Part shown: piece by piece, positions 22,656 to 30,917 of the stretch
How positions within the stretch are numbered: the first letter of the stretch is position 1
Layout: every line of letters begins with the position of its first letter
Position numbers and translations under genes: made by a program
IMG/VR virus record: IMGVR_UViG_3300005529_000071
Location: 1-37,475 of that record
DNA: 37,475 nucleotides
Source of the DNA: a virus
Strand: one strand, 5' to 3'
Notes under the pieces: generated by a model
What the model was told of the DNA's origin: nothing
What the model saw: only the letters and a program-made list of their open reading frames with translations
The model's database searches: none

Positions 22656-22985
22656 TTACGGGGTCGTGTAGCCCTGCATGTTCGCCTCGCACGCGGCGGT
22701 GGAGGCGGAGATCTTGACGCGGACGGCTTGACCGACGGCGCCCTTGATCGGCGGGATGAACGCTTCGCTCATCGTGAACGCGCCGTTGAATCGCTTCTGC
22801 CACTTGACCGTTCCGGCTGGTGATTCGACGGTGACGACCGCGGCGCTGTCACCTGAGCATTGGATCGCCGTGACGACGTGGCGCTTGTTCGTGTCGGCTG
22901 GCGCTGCCTTGTCGACGTTCACTCCGGCGTTGGTGCCGGCGCCGGTGGCGTCGAAGGTGGTGGCGAAGTTGTCGGGACGTGCCAT
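22656..22985 (-). CDS. Small beta-rich virion protein, 109 aa
   Basis: The protein starts ARPDNFATTFDATGAGTNAG and continues KRHVVTAIQCSGDSAAVVTV, ESPAGTVKWQKRFNGAFTMS, then AVGQAVRVKISASTAACEAN and ends MQGYTTP. This is a compact single-domain beta protein of the kind found as capsid decorations or head/tail fibres (ATAIQCSGD...A.V.V ... F..GAFT...A...P). The start is ATG 22985-22983. It is 17 bases downstream of the zinc-ribbon gene and upstream of the fibre genes. Specific placement on the virion cannot be decided from sequence. Confidence 0.75.
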   Translation of the reverse strand: MARPDNFATTFDATGAGTNAGVNVDKAAPADTNKRHVVTAIQCSGDSAAVVTVESPAGTVKWQKRFNGAFTMSEAFIPPIKGAVGQAVRVKISASTAACEANMQGYTTP

Positions 22986-23002
22986 TTGAGGCTGCTCCTT
23001 GG

Positions 23003-23347
23003 TCAGTCCGGGGGAAGCCAGACGCCTTGGCCGCGGAGCTCGTCGCGCAGCTCCTCGTCGGTGCGGGTCGGCCAGAGCTCCTCGTCGCCGCGGTACTCGA
23101 ACTCGAGCTGGGCGAGCTGGTCGCGTCGCATCGGGTAGCGGCAGTAGGGCTCGACGCAGCGGTCGGGGAACGGCTCCGGCTGGGGGAAGTGGTGACAGGC
23201 GAGGCAGCGGTAGCCGGTGCGGTACTGCTCGAACGTCTCGGGGGAGACGGTGATGTTGATGCCGCGGGCAAGCCGGCTGTTGACCGCGTACAGCTCGTCT
23301 GTTGGGCGGACTACGGCTTCTGGCATTCCGTGGTCGCGGTCAGCCAT
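23003..23347 (-). CDS. Zinc-ribbon-like small protein, 114 aa
   Basis: The ATG 23347-23345 has a strong GGAGG six bases upstream, inside the 3' end of the glycosyltransferase gene (eight-base overlap). The protein has two Cys pairs, CLACHHF and DRCVEPYC, spaced like a zinc ribbon. Ahead of them lies LARGINITVSPETFEQYRTG. The C-terminus is acidic (LEFEYRGDEELWPTRTDEEL, ending QGVWLPPD). Its position directly after the glycosyltransferase suggests a partner, but no function is known. The in-frame extension to 23440 is antisense-like and rejected. Confidence 0.75.
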   Translation of the reverse strand: MADRDHGMPEAVVRPTDELYAVNSRLARGINITVSPETFEQYRTGYRCLACHHFPQPEPFPDRCVEPYCRYPMRRDQLAQLEFEYRGDEELWPTRTDEELRDELRGQGVWLPPD

Positions 23348-24986
23348 TGATCGCCTCCTGCCAGTGGTGGATCTGCGCCGCGGTTGTCCGCTCGGCGAGC
23401 ACGTACTCGCGCGCCGCAGCGGCGAGCTGGCGCGCCTCATCCGGGTGGCGGACGAGATGCTCGATCGCGCGGCGGAACTCCTTCGCGCCGCCGGCTTTCA
23501 GGCAGGTCTCGCCGTGCGTCCAGGTCTTGTACGGGGCGACGTCGGAGAGGACGGGGGTGCAGAGGCCCATCGCGTACTCGAGCGCCTTGACGTCGCTGCG
23601 GCCGAGCGCGAACGGGTGGTGCTTGATCGGCGCGACGCCGATGTCGAAGAACCGGAACGATTCCCGGTAGGCGTCGAGGTCGTCGAGCCAGGGAAGGTAG
23701 CCGTGCGGGAACCGCCAGCCCGGGTTGAAGCCGGCCGCGTACACCTGCACGCCCGGCTGGCGCGCCGCCCACTCGAACGCTGGTGTGACGAGCGGCGCGT
23801 CGGCCTGGTGGGAGAGCGAGGCGAACCAGACGATCCGCAGGATCCCGTCCTCCGGCTTCTCCGGCTCCGGCCAGTCCTGCGGGTCGACGGTGTTTGGGCA
23901 GACGTGAACGTTCGGGTTCAGCTCGCGGTACTGGTTCGCGAGCACCTCGGTGGTGACGATCACCCCGTCGGCGTCTTTCACGATCGCGGCGTGCCCTTGG
24001 ACGCTGTTCGCCTGCTCGCCGATCCGCTTTCCCCACTGGGCGCGCTCGCGGATCCCGCGGCCCGGGTCGACGAGGTAGTTGTCGTCGGACTCGACGAGGA
24101 CGCGGATCCCTTTCTCGCGCATCAGCAGCGCCATCAGCGCCCGCTCTTTGTCCGCGGCGAGCTGCAGAACGGCGGCCTTGCCGAAGTGCTCCGGGAACGC
24201 GAACTTGGTGTCGTTGTGGGCGACCGCGATCCCGGCGCGAACAACACCGGGCAGATGCCGCGCGGGAAGCTGGCAGCGGAGGTAGGTCGTTGCTGGCGTC
24301 GCCGCGTTGTAGAACGTCGCCTGCACCTCGTCGAGCGGGTCCGGGCCGACACGGCGGAACCGGGAGGAGAACCCGAAGCCTTTCCCGCGCACGATCCGGT
24401 CGCGATAGTCGGCGAGAATCTCCGGGGTTTTCACCTGGTCGTTGCGGGAGCCAGCGCGGAACCGGTAGAGCAGCTGCGCCTCCGGGCACGGTTTGAACCT
24501 GCAGCCGGCGCGGTGCATGCGCACCCAGAGATCCCAGTCCTCGAGCGCGTCCATCCGCCGGAACCCGCCGACGGCGAGCGCCTGCTCGCGGCGGATCAGC
24601 GACGCCGCCGGGATGTAGTTGTTCTCCTGCAGGCGGAGTCCGCAGAAGGCTTCCGCGGCGGAGAACCCGAGCTGCTCGTCGAGCGTCTCGTTGAGGATCC
24701 GCATCGACGGGTAGACGACGTCGGCGTTCCAGGCGGGGCCGAGCAGGTAGTCGATGAACATGGGTGCGACGAGATCGTCGGAGCCGAACGGCAACACGAA
24801 CTCCGTTTCCGCCTGGGCGAGTCCGCGGTTGAGCGCACCAGAGACGTCGCCGCGGTTCTCGAGTACGAGCTTCGGCGCCTCCTCGGGGAGCGAGCCGATC
24901 GCCTGGGCGAGCCACTCCCGGTTTCCCTTCCTCCGGTGGATCGGGATCAGGACGGTGACGTCGCTGATCTCGAGGCGTCTGCTCAT
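23340..24986 (-). CDS. Two-domain glycosyltransferase (GT2-like plus GT-B-like)
   Basis: The 548-residue protein begins SDVTVLIPIHRRKGN, the N-terminal strand of GT-A family 2 enzymes. It has the nucleotide-sugar motif GSDDL (Ser69-Asp70-Asp71) and the acceptor motif ALEDWDLWVRM (Glu149-Asp150). From about residue 235 a second, GT-B-like domain follows: GVVRAGIAVAH, GVIVTTEVLANQYRELNPNV, ILRIVWFASLSHQ, and DVKALEYAMGLCTPVLSDVA with Glu470 in the family-4-type position. Start ATG 24986 overlaps the upstream stop (ATGA). Placed among virion genes, it probably decorates capsid or fibre proteins with sugars; modification of host surface sugars is the alternative. Confidence 0.88.
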   Translation of the reverse strand: MSRRLEISDVTVLIPIHRRKGNREWLAQAIGSLPEEAPKLVLENRGDVSGALNRGLAQAETEFVLPFGSDDLVAPMFIDYLLGPAWNADVVYPSMRILNETLDEQLGFSAAEAFCGLRLQENNYIPAASLIRREQALAVGGFRRMDALEDWDLWVRMHRAGCRFKPCPEAQLLYRFRAGSRNDQVKTPEILADYRDRIVRGKGFGFSSRFRRVGPDPLDEVQATFYNAATPATTYLRCQLPARHLPGVVRAGIAVAHNDTKFAFPEHFGKAAVLQLAADKERALMALLMREKGIRVLVESDDNYLVDPGRGIRERAQWGKRIGEQANSVQGHAAIVKDADGVIVTTEVLANQYRELNPNVHVCPNTVDPQDWPEPEKPEDGILRIVWFASLSHQADAPLVTPAFEWAARQPGVQVYAAGFNPGWRFPHGYLPWLDDLDAYRESFRFFDIGVAPIKHHPFALGRSDVKALEYAMGLCTPVLSDVAPYKTWTHGETCLKAGGAKEFRRAIEHLVRHPDEARQLAAAAREYVLAERTTAAQIHHWQEAING

Positions 24987-25318
24987 CCGGCGACGGCGAC
25001 GTACGCGTCGTCGGTGAGCTCGGCGGGCACGATCCGCACCTGCACGCGGCCGTCTCCTTGGACGCGTCCGTCGTCCTCGAGCGACGCGTGGTACTGGTGA
25101 CCGTCGAGGGTGCAGCCGTTCGCGAGCACCCAGAGCGCCTCGCGCGGGTCGAGCGCGATCACGGCGATCCCGTGGCGTTCCGGGCGGAGCCGCCACACCG
25201 GGCGCACGTAGTCGGCGGGGATCCCGTCCTGCCGGTCCGCGACCGGCGGGTGCCACGTCTCGGAGAGCCTCAGCTGGTAGTAGTGGCAGCCCTCGTCGTG
25301 GCAGATCGGGCAGGTCAC
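24983..25318 (-). CDS. Small protein with N-terminal CPICHDEGC zinc motif
   Basis: The GTG start overlaps the upstream gene (GTGA), and the stop overlaps the glycosyltransferase start (ATGA). Residues 3-11 read CPICHDEGC, followed by a His, which could form one zinc site. The rest is strand-rich: ETWHPPVADRQDGIPADYVR, ERHGIAVIALDPREALWVLA, a DGHQYHASLEDDGRV segment and VRIVPAELTDDAYVAVAG. Tight coupling suggests that it works with, or is made in step with, the glycosyltransferase. The family is unknown. Confidence 0.75.
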   Translation of the reverse strand: MTCPICHDEGCHYYQLRLSETWHPPVADRQDGIPADYVRPVWRLRPERHGIAVIALDPREALWVLANGCTLDGHQYHASLEDDGRVQGDGRVQVRIVPAELTDDAYVAVAG

Positions 25319-25902
25319 GCCTCGACCAGCTCCTCCTCCACCAGGTGGTCGAGCTCGGCTTCGTCGACCGCCTCACCGGTGGTGAGCGGCTGCAGCGCCG
25401 CGATCACGGATTTGCGGGCGCGGTTTTCGAGCTCGTAGGCGAGGATCGCCGCCGCGTCGTAGCCGTCCTCCTCGACCCTGGTGAGGATCTTCTCGATCAC
25501 CTGCTTGTTGGTCAGCCCGCCCTTGGTCGCGACGAGCTCGTCGTACTTCGGCCACGGCGGCGTGAGCCGCGGCAGCTCGATCAGCACCGCCGCGTGGTGG
25601 TTGAGCAGCTTCTCCTCGATCGCCTGCCGCTCCTCGTCGCTCCACTCCATCTGCTTCTGATCCTCGATCGAGTCGTAGAACGCGACCCACTGGCCGGGTT
25701 CGACGCCCTGCTGAATCCTCCGGAACTCGAACCGCTTTTCGGCGATCTCGCGGGCGTGCGCGGGAGCGGTGCCGCGCTTGAACTTCGCGAACACTCGCCG
25801 GCGGGCGGGCGCCACCATCCGGCCGGCGGTGTCGTAGAGCGCCGGCGTCTCGTTCCGAACGACGACGTGAATCGGGTCTTCAGCGATGAACTGCACCTGC
25901 AT
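25315..25902 (-). CDS. Hypothetical protein downstream of the capsid gene, 195 aa
   Basis: A strong Shine-Dalgarno (AAAGGAGTGG then ATG) lies just downstream of the capsid-gene hairpin. The N-terminal half is strand-rich (QVQFIAEDPIHVVVRNETPA, RRRVFAKFKRGTAPAHAREI). A Trp-containing segment (GVEPGQWVAFYDSIEDQKQM) leads to helices, including NKQVIEKILTRVEEDGYDAA, and an acidic C-terminus (DEAELDHLVEEELVEA). Capsid-proximal position makes a head completion or decoration role thinkable, but no family is recognised. The end overlaps the next gene as GTGA. Confidence 0.7.
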   Translation of the reverse strand: MQVQFIAEDPIHVVVRNETPALYDTAGRMVAPARRRVFAKFKRGTAPAHAREIAEKRFEFRRIQQGVEPGQWVAFYDSIEDQKQMEWSDEERQAIEEKLLNHHAAVLIELPRLTPPWPKYDELVATKGGLTNKQVIEKILTRVEEDGYDAAAILAYELENRARKSVIAALQPLTTGEAVDEAELDHLVEEELVEA

Positions 25903-25943
25903 CCACTCCTTTCGAAAAAGGCTGCGCGAAGGTCGCAGGAAGG

Positions 25944-25970
25944 AGGGACAGACCGCTCGGGTCTGTCCCT
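25944..25970 (-). terminator. Perfect 11-bp hairpin after the major capsid gene
   Basis: AGGGACAGACC (25944-25954) and GGTCTGTCCCT (25960-25970) form a perfect 11-bp stem with a five-base loop, 20 bases beyond the capsid stop codon. There is no T-run on the minus strand after it, so it is not a classic intrinsic terminator. It may attenuate read-through, stabilise the capsid mRNA 3' end or be a processing site. The next gene has its own strong ribosome-binding site right after the hairpin. Confidence 0.6.
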
Positions 25971-25990
25971 CTATCCGAACGAGCTCCGGG

Positions 25991-27193
25991 CTAGCCGGTG
26001 ACCCCGCGCAGGATCGCGTGGGTCTTCTCGGCCTTGCACACCAGCGTGACCTCGGAGAGGTACTCCTCCGCGGTCTCGTCGGCGTCGTTGGCCTGACGCT
26101 TCGGGTACAGCGCCGCGAACCGCGGCCCCTGCGACGTCGCCGGCGCCTTCTTCAGCGCCACGTTCGTCATGTCGACGAGGTAGGCGCGAGAGCCGAGCTG
26201 CTTCGCCGTCCCCTCGCCGAACCGCTTCCAGTCGTTCTTCACGATCACCGGGATCCGGGCGCCGTGAACCGCCGAGATGACGGCGTCGACGCTCACACCC
26301 CAGACGGTCGTCTCGTGCGCGGACTCGGTGCGCACCCAGTTGTCCTGGAGGAACTCCGAGAGCACCTGGGCGACGATCGGACTGGCGAAAAGCACCTTGC
26401 GGTTGCGCTCGCCGTACTCGAGGCCGGAGCGGAGGAAGTCGTTCCACGCTCCCTTGTCGAGCGTCCCGCCGACGTCGGTGATGTTCGTCGAGATGTACTC
26501 GTCGAGCCCGCCGAACGTGCAGCGGGGCGCGTTCGTGCCGGCGGTGTACGAGCGGGCGCCGAAGAAAAGCTGGTCTTCGATGTCGCGCTTGTGCTCGATC
26601 GCGATCTTCCGCCGGTGGTAAGTGAGCGGGTTACCCGAGTACCACGTCTGCCACTCCGCCGTCGAGGTGAAGCGGTAGGCGTTGCGGATGATCTGCATAT
26701 AGTTCAGGTTGCTGGTCTTCTGCGTGACGATCGCCGTCGGCAGCGTCCCACCCTGCTCGTTCGAGCCGGCGAGGATGACGATCCCGCCCTGGCCGGTGCC
26801 GGAGGCGGCGGTTGCTGCGGAGACGGAACCGATCGCGCGGACGACCGTCCACGCCGAGGCGGCGACGGCGGTGATCCGGAACGCCTCGCCCGTCTGGACG
26901 AACTTCCCGGTGTCGCCGACCTTGGCGTAGGTGCCCTCGTTCGCGGTGACCGCGAGGTTCGTGTCACCCGCGGCGGCGGTGGCGGAGAGCGCCGTGTTGC
27001 GGGGGAGGAACACGTCCTCCTCCCACTGCTCCTGGAAGCTCTTCGCCGTCTCGACGGGGAGCTTCATCAGCATCGTTGCGAACTGCGAGGTGTCGCGATC
27101 GACGTTTGCCACCTGGCTGTCCATCGACACTGCGAGGTCGACGGCGAGCGGGTCGTCGGTCGCGACGAGGTCACGGTTGGTCGTGACCGCCAT
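25991..27193 (-). CDS. Major capsid protein, SU10/DUF5309-type HK97 fold
   Basis: The 400-residue product contains WEEDVFLPRNTALSATAAAG, a TYAKVGDTGKFVQTGEAFRI beta-loop, VVRAIGSVSAA, then NYMQIIRNAYRFTSTAEWQT and a KIAIEHKRDIEDQLFFGARS helix, ending with a domain (PVIVKNDWKRFGEG, KAEKTHAIL). This order (D.LLPR..L, V.TGE..RVTAV, NY.QI.R, EH.RDIE..FFG) matches the SU10 major capsid family (DUF5309). The start is ATG with GGAG upstream. It follows the scaffold gene and precedes a hairpin, consistent with high expression. Confidence 0.9.
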   Translation of the reverse strand: MAVTTNRDLVATDDPLAVDLAVSMDSQVANVDRDTSQFATMLMKLPVETAKSFQEQWEEDVFLPRNTALSATAAAGDTNLAVTANEGTYAKVGDTGKFVQTGEAFRITAVAASAWTVVRAIGSVSAATAASGTGQGGIVILAGSNEQGGTLPTAIVTQKTSNLNYMQIIRNAYRFTSTAEWQTWYSGNPLTYHRRKIAIEHKRDIEDQLFFGARSYTAGTNAPRCTFGGLDEYISTNITDVGGTLDKGAWNDFLRSGLEYGERNRKVLFASPIVAQVLSEFLQDNWVRTESAHETTVWGVSVDAVISAVHGARIPVIVKNDWKRFGEGTAKQLGSRAYLVDMTNVALKKAPATSQGPRFAALYPKRQANDADETAEEYLSEVTLVCKAEKTHAILRGVTG

Positions 27194-27302
27194 GACTGTC
27201 TGCTCCGTTGGTAGGGGGATTGCTGGTGGTGCGGTCTGCCAGCGGAGCGGGTGTCCCCAGGTCGGGGGCCGCGGGGGCTAGCTGTGCTGCAGCGGAGACG
27301 TT

Positions 27303-28328
27303 CTAGACGTTCCAGCCGTCCTCGCCGGGCGCGTAGGGGGCGTCGAGCGTGTCCCAATCGGCGGCGATGCGGGCGGCGATGTCGTCTCCTCGTCCTGCGG
27401 GTACCGCTGCCGCCGAGCTGGCGACAGCAGCCTTTTTGATCGCCTCTGTTGCTTCCTCTGCTTGCTCGCGGGCGATCTCGCGGGCGGTGGCGCGGAGGGT
27501 GTCAGCGCTCTGACCTCGCGCCTTCTCGTAGAGGAAATCGAGCACCTCGAGCTTCGACTGCGGGTCGCCGCTCTGCAGCACCTGGACGATCCCCGGGTAC
27601 TGCGGGGCGATCTCGCGCATCTTCGGTGCGAGCTGGTCGAGGTCGGGGTGATCCTGCGCGAACCGCTCGGCTGCCTCGTGCCAGGACGCGGCGAGCTGCT
27701 CACGGGAGGCGGCCTCCTGGTGGATCTCGGCGCGCACCCGCTGCGTGATCATCTCGGTCTCGAACGCGCTCGCCGCGCGGCTGTCGATCTCCTTCCACGC
27801 TGCGAGCGCCGCGTCGGCGAGCTGCTGGTTGCCAGCGTAGAACGCGTCGCGGGCGACGTCGGGGACGCGGGACGGGTTCTCGAAGAACCAGGTGTCGAGG
27901 GCGTCCTGGTCGAACTGCGGCTGAGCTGGAGCAGCTTCGGCGGCGAGGTGCTGCTCCGCCCACGCGCGCAGCTCGCCGAGCTCGCGCCCCTGGCGGCCGA
28001 GGAGCGCCTGAGCCTCCGTCGCCGCCTTCAGCGCCTTGACCGGGTCGCCGTCGTACTTCTCGAGGTACGCCTGCACCTCGGGGTCGTCGATCGACAGCGC
28101 GAGCGGCTGCTCGGCCGACTCCGCAGGCTCCCCAGGCTCGTCATCCTCCTCCGCCGCGGCGGCTTCGGATCCCTCGGAGGCTGCTGGTGCGCTGGGCTCG
28201 GCGGTGTCGCCTTCCGGTGCGGGTTCGAGGTCGGCGGGCATGTCGGCGCCCATCGCGGCGAGTCGCTGATCGTCGCCGGGAATCGAGAACTCGTCCTCGG
28301 CGGGGCCGTCGTCGAAGAGCTCGGGCAA
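27303..28328 (-). CDS. Scaffolding protein
   Basis: The 341-residue protein is very acidic at the N-terminus (FDDGPAEDEFSIPGDDQR, then a run of Glu/Pro/Ala to about 75) and almost wholly helical afterwards. Its segments include DDPEVQAYLEKYDGDPVKAL and ASWHEAAERFAQDHPDLDQL. The C-terminus has Ala/Glu/Lys helices (REIAREQAEEATEAIKKAAV). This composition, directly before the capsid gene and after the portal, is the standard scaffold position. The start codon is TTG (28328-28326), with AGGTGA upstream. The 109 bases to the capsid start hold an imperfect dyad (GCTCCGTTGG/CCAGCGGAGC) but no gene. Confidence 0.8.
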   Translation of the reverse strand: MPELFDDGPAEDEFSIPGDDQRLAAMGADMPADLEPAPEGDTAEPSAPAASEGSEAAAAEEDDEPGEPAESAEQPLALSIDDPEVQAYLEKYDGDPVKALKAATEAQALLGRQGRELGELRAWAEQHLAAEAAPAQPQFDQDALDTWFFENPSRVPDVARDAFYAGNQQLADAALAAWKEIDSRAASAFETEMITQRVRAEIHQEAASREQLAASWHEAAERFAQDHPDLDQLAPKMREIAPQYPGIVQVLQSGDPQSKLEVLDFLYEKARGQSADTLRATAREIAREQAEEATEAIKKAAVASSAAAVPAGRGDDIAARIAADWDTLDAPYAPGEDGWNV

Positions 28329-28330
28329 GG

Positions 28331-28747
28331 TCAGTCACCTTCTTCCTGTTCGAGAAGCCGCTTCAGTTTCTCGGCCTCGATCAACGGGTTGTCCAGGAGG
28401 AACTTCATCCCGGCGAACACGCCGCGCTGCCACTGCAGCTGGTCGTAGTCGGGGGCGATCGCGCGGCTCATGAACGCGCGGGTCAGCTGGCGGAAGTGGA
28501 CGTGCATCCGCTCGAGCGCGACCCGGCGGAGGATCTCCCATCCCGGCTGGTCCGCGAGCTGCGCGACGAGCTTCCGCTCGTGGTCGCCGACGTGCGGTGG
28601 CAGCTCGAGCTCCTGGACGCGGAACGTGTCGCTCCGCTCGCGGGCGGAGAGCCGCTCGATCGCGTCCTCCTCGCTCTCCGCACGGATGACGATCGCGCGG
28701 TCGTCGGTTTGCCAGAAGACGAAGTCTCTGGCGGGCTGGTCAGACAT
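28331..28747 (-). CDS. Hypothetical protein between portal and scaffold, 138 aa
   Basis: The ATG at 28747 overlaps the portal stop by eight bases, and two bases separate its end from the scaffold. The N-terminal part has strands (RDFVFWQTDDRAIVIRAESE) and a charged RSDTFRVQELELPPHVGDHE segment. The C-terminal half is helical (PGWEILRRVALERMHVHFRQ, AIAPDYDQLQWQRGVFAGMK, then FLLDNPLIEAEKLKRLLEQE). The pattern W-x-RG.F.GMKFLLDNP is one I associate with small phage head-region proteins lacking an assigned role. It may help portal or scaffold assembly. Confidence 0.75.
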   Translation of the reverse strand: MSDQPARDFVFWQTDDRAIVIRAESEEDAIERLSARERSDTFRVQELELPPHVGDHERKLVAQLADQPGWEILRRVALERMHVHFRQLTRAFMSRAIAPDYDQLQWQRGVFAGMKFLLDNPLIEAEKLKRLLEQEEGD

Positions 28748-30617
28748 TCGCCGGGCCGCCCCTCATCGTCCCTGTCCGTTGCAGCATCGTCTCCCCGGAG
28801 AGCGACCCCTGCGCCGAGGGGGACATCGCAGGGTCGATCGACTGCGGCGCGGTCACGCCGGCTGGGATCCCTTGCGGCGGCTCTGCGCCTGGCGGTGGCG
28901 GCTGCCCGGGCATCTGGGCTCCGGCCTGGTCGACGGGTTTCTTCGAGAAGTAGCGGTCGACGTCGGACTCGTCGTAGGACTGGAGCCAGTCGCGCATGAA
29001 CTCGTCGGCGTTCAGCGGGGTCGCGAGGCCGGCCTTCGCGAGCTGCAGGTACACCGTCCAGCACTGGGTGAACATCTGCAGTTTCGCGTTTGCCTCCGCT
29101 CGCCGTTCCGAGCGCATCAGGCTCTCGACCATCGGGGTGACGTCGAACAGGTAGTCGCCCTGGAGCAGGTAGGGGGCGATCCGGACGAACTCGGACTCGG
29201 AGTCGAGCCCGATCCGCTCGACCATGATGTCGGTGCGGAGGAACTGCTGGTTCAGCTCGGTGCGCTGCTGCCCGATCCGCCCGTACGCGTAGAAGAGCGC
29301 CTCCCTCAGCCGGACGGTCGCGCGCTCGGCGATGTTGGTCGCGAGCGCCGCCTCGGTCGCCGTGTCCGCGCCGACCGTGGTCGCCTCCGACGTCGAGGTG
29401 AACGGGTGGCCGCCGGCGATGTTCTGCATCATCTGCTCGAGGTTCGCGAGATGCGGGAGCGCGACCTGGGCGGGGAACGCCTGCGGCGTCCACGGCATCA
29501 CCATCTGGTTCGGGTCGCCCTCGACCGGCCAGCGGGCGCCGGGGTAGAACTCGAGCGCGTCCGGGTCGGTGACCTCGTCGCCGACGATGAAGATCGCGTT
29601 GTTGATCAGCCGGACGTTGTCGAGCATCTGGTTGGTCAGGTCCCAGTGCGCCTGCTGGATGTCCGCGATCCGCTCGACCTGGCTCTTCCCTGGGATCGAG
29701 AACAGATCGGGCCGGGTGGTACAGACAACGAACGGGTACTCGCCGTGCCAGAACGGGTTCTTCCGCGGCGGGCTGAGCTCGACCTTGCGCTCGCCGAGCG
29801 CGACGCTGTAGATCCCGTCCGGTTCGCGCCACCAGATCTCGAGCAGCTCGACCATGTCCTTCGAGCGGCTGGTGCCGTCGACGACGCGCTTCGCGTTCGG
29901 CCCTGACCCGCCGGCGTTCTTGATCTCGTCGACGTTCTGGTAGTAGCCGAGCTCTTCGAGCCGTTTCAGCTCCGAGTGGTGCATCCAGACCGCGTGCGCG
30001 ACCACCGGGCTCTTCTGCAGCTCGGTCGCCGCTTCGTGCCAGTAGAAGTCCTCGACGTTCACGACCTCGGTCGTGGGCCCGTCGTAGCGGAGGTCGACCG
30101 TCTCCTCCTCGACGAGCCTGGGGAGGAACACGCCCAGTTCGAGGCCGCGCTCGTCCGGGACCACCTTCAGCCGCGGCCGGATCCTGACGTCGCGGCACCA
30201 GTGGTTCTTCGCGACGGTGATCCCGGCGATCGCGTCCTGCAACGCGAACGGCTGCTGCCGCTCCGCGAACCGGTCGTCGGCGAGCTGCGCGTTGTGCAGG
30301 ATCTCGTGCGCCTGCGCGCCGAGCCGCGCCTGCTCGTACTCCTCGGGCTCGTAGAAGCGCGCGCGCGGCTTCACCCGGAACGTGAGCCGGCCGTCGACGA
30401 TCGCGGCGAGCGACGACTCGACGATGTGCTCGATCAGCGGTGGGTGAAGGTTCGACTGCCAGCTCTCCCGCCGCCGAGCGGCGGACTGCTCGAGCACCCC
30501 GTGGTAGGCGCTCATCCGCTCCTGCAGCTTCGACACGAACGTGGTGTGGCTGGAGACGCAGCCCTCCTCGAAGAGCCGCAGCGCCTTCTGCGCCGTCTCC
30601 GACAGCTCGACCGGCAC
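28740..30617 (-). CDS. Portal protein
   Basis: The GTG at 30617 gives 625 residues; it lies seven bases after the upstream TAG. The protein shows portal-type features: a long helical start (ETAQKALRLFEEGCVSSHTT), HPPLIEHIVESSLAAIVDGR, FRVKPRARFYEPEEYEQARL, a central wing (VEDFYWHEAATELQKSPVVA, LLEIWWREPDGIYSVALGER), and a stem/crown region. Motifs near the stem include ERIADIQQAHWDLTNQMLDN, VRLINNAIFIVGDEV and GGHPFTSTSEATTVGADTAT. The C-terminus is Pro/Gly/Gln-rich. The length fits podovirus portals, and it stands between the terminase and scaffold genes. Confidence 0.88.
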   Translation of the reverse strand: MPVELSETAQKALRLFEEGCVSSHTTFVSKLQERMSAYHGVLEQSAARRRESWQSNLHPPLIEHIVESSLAAIVDGRLTFRVKPRARFYEPEEYEQARLGAQAHEILHNAQLADDRFAERQQPFALQDAIAGITVAKNHWCRDVRIRPRLKVVPDERGLELGVFLPRLVEEETVDLRYDGPTTEVVNVEDFYWHEAATELQKSPVVAHAVWMHHSELKRLEELGYYQNVDEIKNAGGSGPNAKRVVDGTSRSKDMVELLEIWWREPDGIYSVALGERKVELSPPRKNPFWHGEYPFVVCTTRPDLFSIPGKSQVERIADIQQAHWDLTNQMLDNVRLINNAIFIVGDEVTDPDALEFYPGARWPVEGDPNQMVMPWTPQAFPAQVALPHLANLEQMMQNIAGGHPFTSTSEATTVGADTATEAALATNIAERATVRLREALFYAYGRIGQQRTELNQQFLRTDIMVERIGLDSESEFVRIAPYLLQGDYLFDVTPMVESLMRSERRAEANAKLQMFTQCWTVYLQLAKAGLATPLNADEFMRDWLQSYDESDVDRYFSKKPVDQAGAQMPGQPPPPGAEPPQGIPAGVTAPQSIDPAMSPSAQGSLSGETMLQRTGTMRGGPANV

Positions 30618-30624
30618 CGGTGCT

Positions 30625-30915
30625 CTACCCGGTGAGGCGGCGGATCGCGCGGGCGCCACCGCCCATCAGCCTGTCCTGGTCTGCCTGCTGGTTCGCGAGG
30701 ATCTGCTGGATCAGCGTTGTCACCCGCTCCATCCCGAGCAGATCCTGCGGGTCCTTCTCGACGTTCCGGTACAGGGTCGCGAGCTTCAGCATCGCGTCGA
30801 GGATCTGCTCCGGCGCGGTCAGGTCCCCGCCCGGCGGAGGACCGGCGTCGGTGTCCGCCGCCGGCGGGGGCGCGCCCATCTCGGGCGCGATCGGGAGCAT
30901 CCCGGCAGGCAGCAC
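30625..30915 (-). CDS. Hypothetical protein upstream of portal, 96 aa
   Basis: The GTG start (30915-30913) follows two bases after the Lys-rich gene. The first 35 residues are Pro/Gly/Ala-rich and disordered-looking (LPIAPEMGAPPPAADTDAG). The rest is helical: APEQILDAMLKLATLYRNVE, then ERVTTLIQQILANQQADQDR and a basic GGGARAIRRLTG end. Small helical proteins at this place in packaging operons may aid portal or terminase docking. There is no direct evidence and no recognised family. Confidence 0.65.
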   Translation of the reverse strand: MLPAGMLPIAPEMGAPPPAADTDAGPPPGGDLTAPEQILDAMLKLATLYRNVEKDPQDLLGMERVTTLIQQILANQQADQDRLMGGGARAIRRLTG

Positions 30916-30917
30916 AG

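Noticed and set aside
27202-27248. Imperfect dyad GCTCCGTTGG/CCAGCGGAGC before the capsid gene as a terminator
   Set aside because: Long loop, a mismatch and no T-run; it also contains the capsid gene's Shine-Dalgarno region, so chance or weak regulation is as likely.
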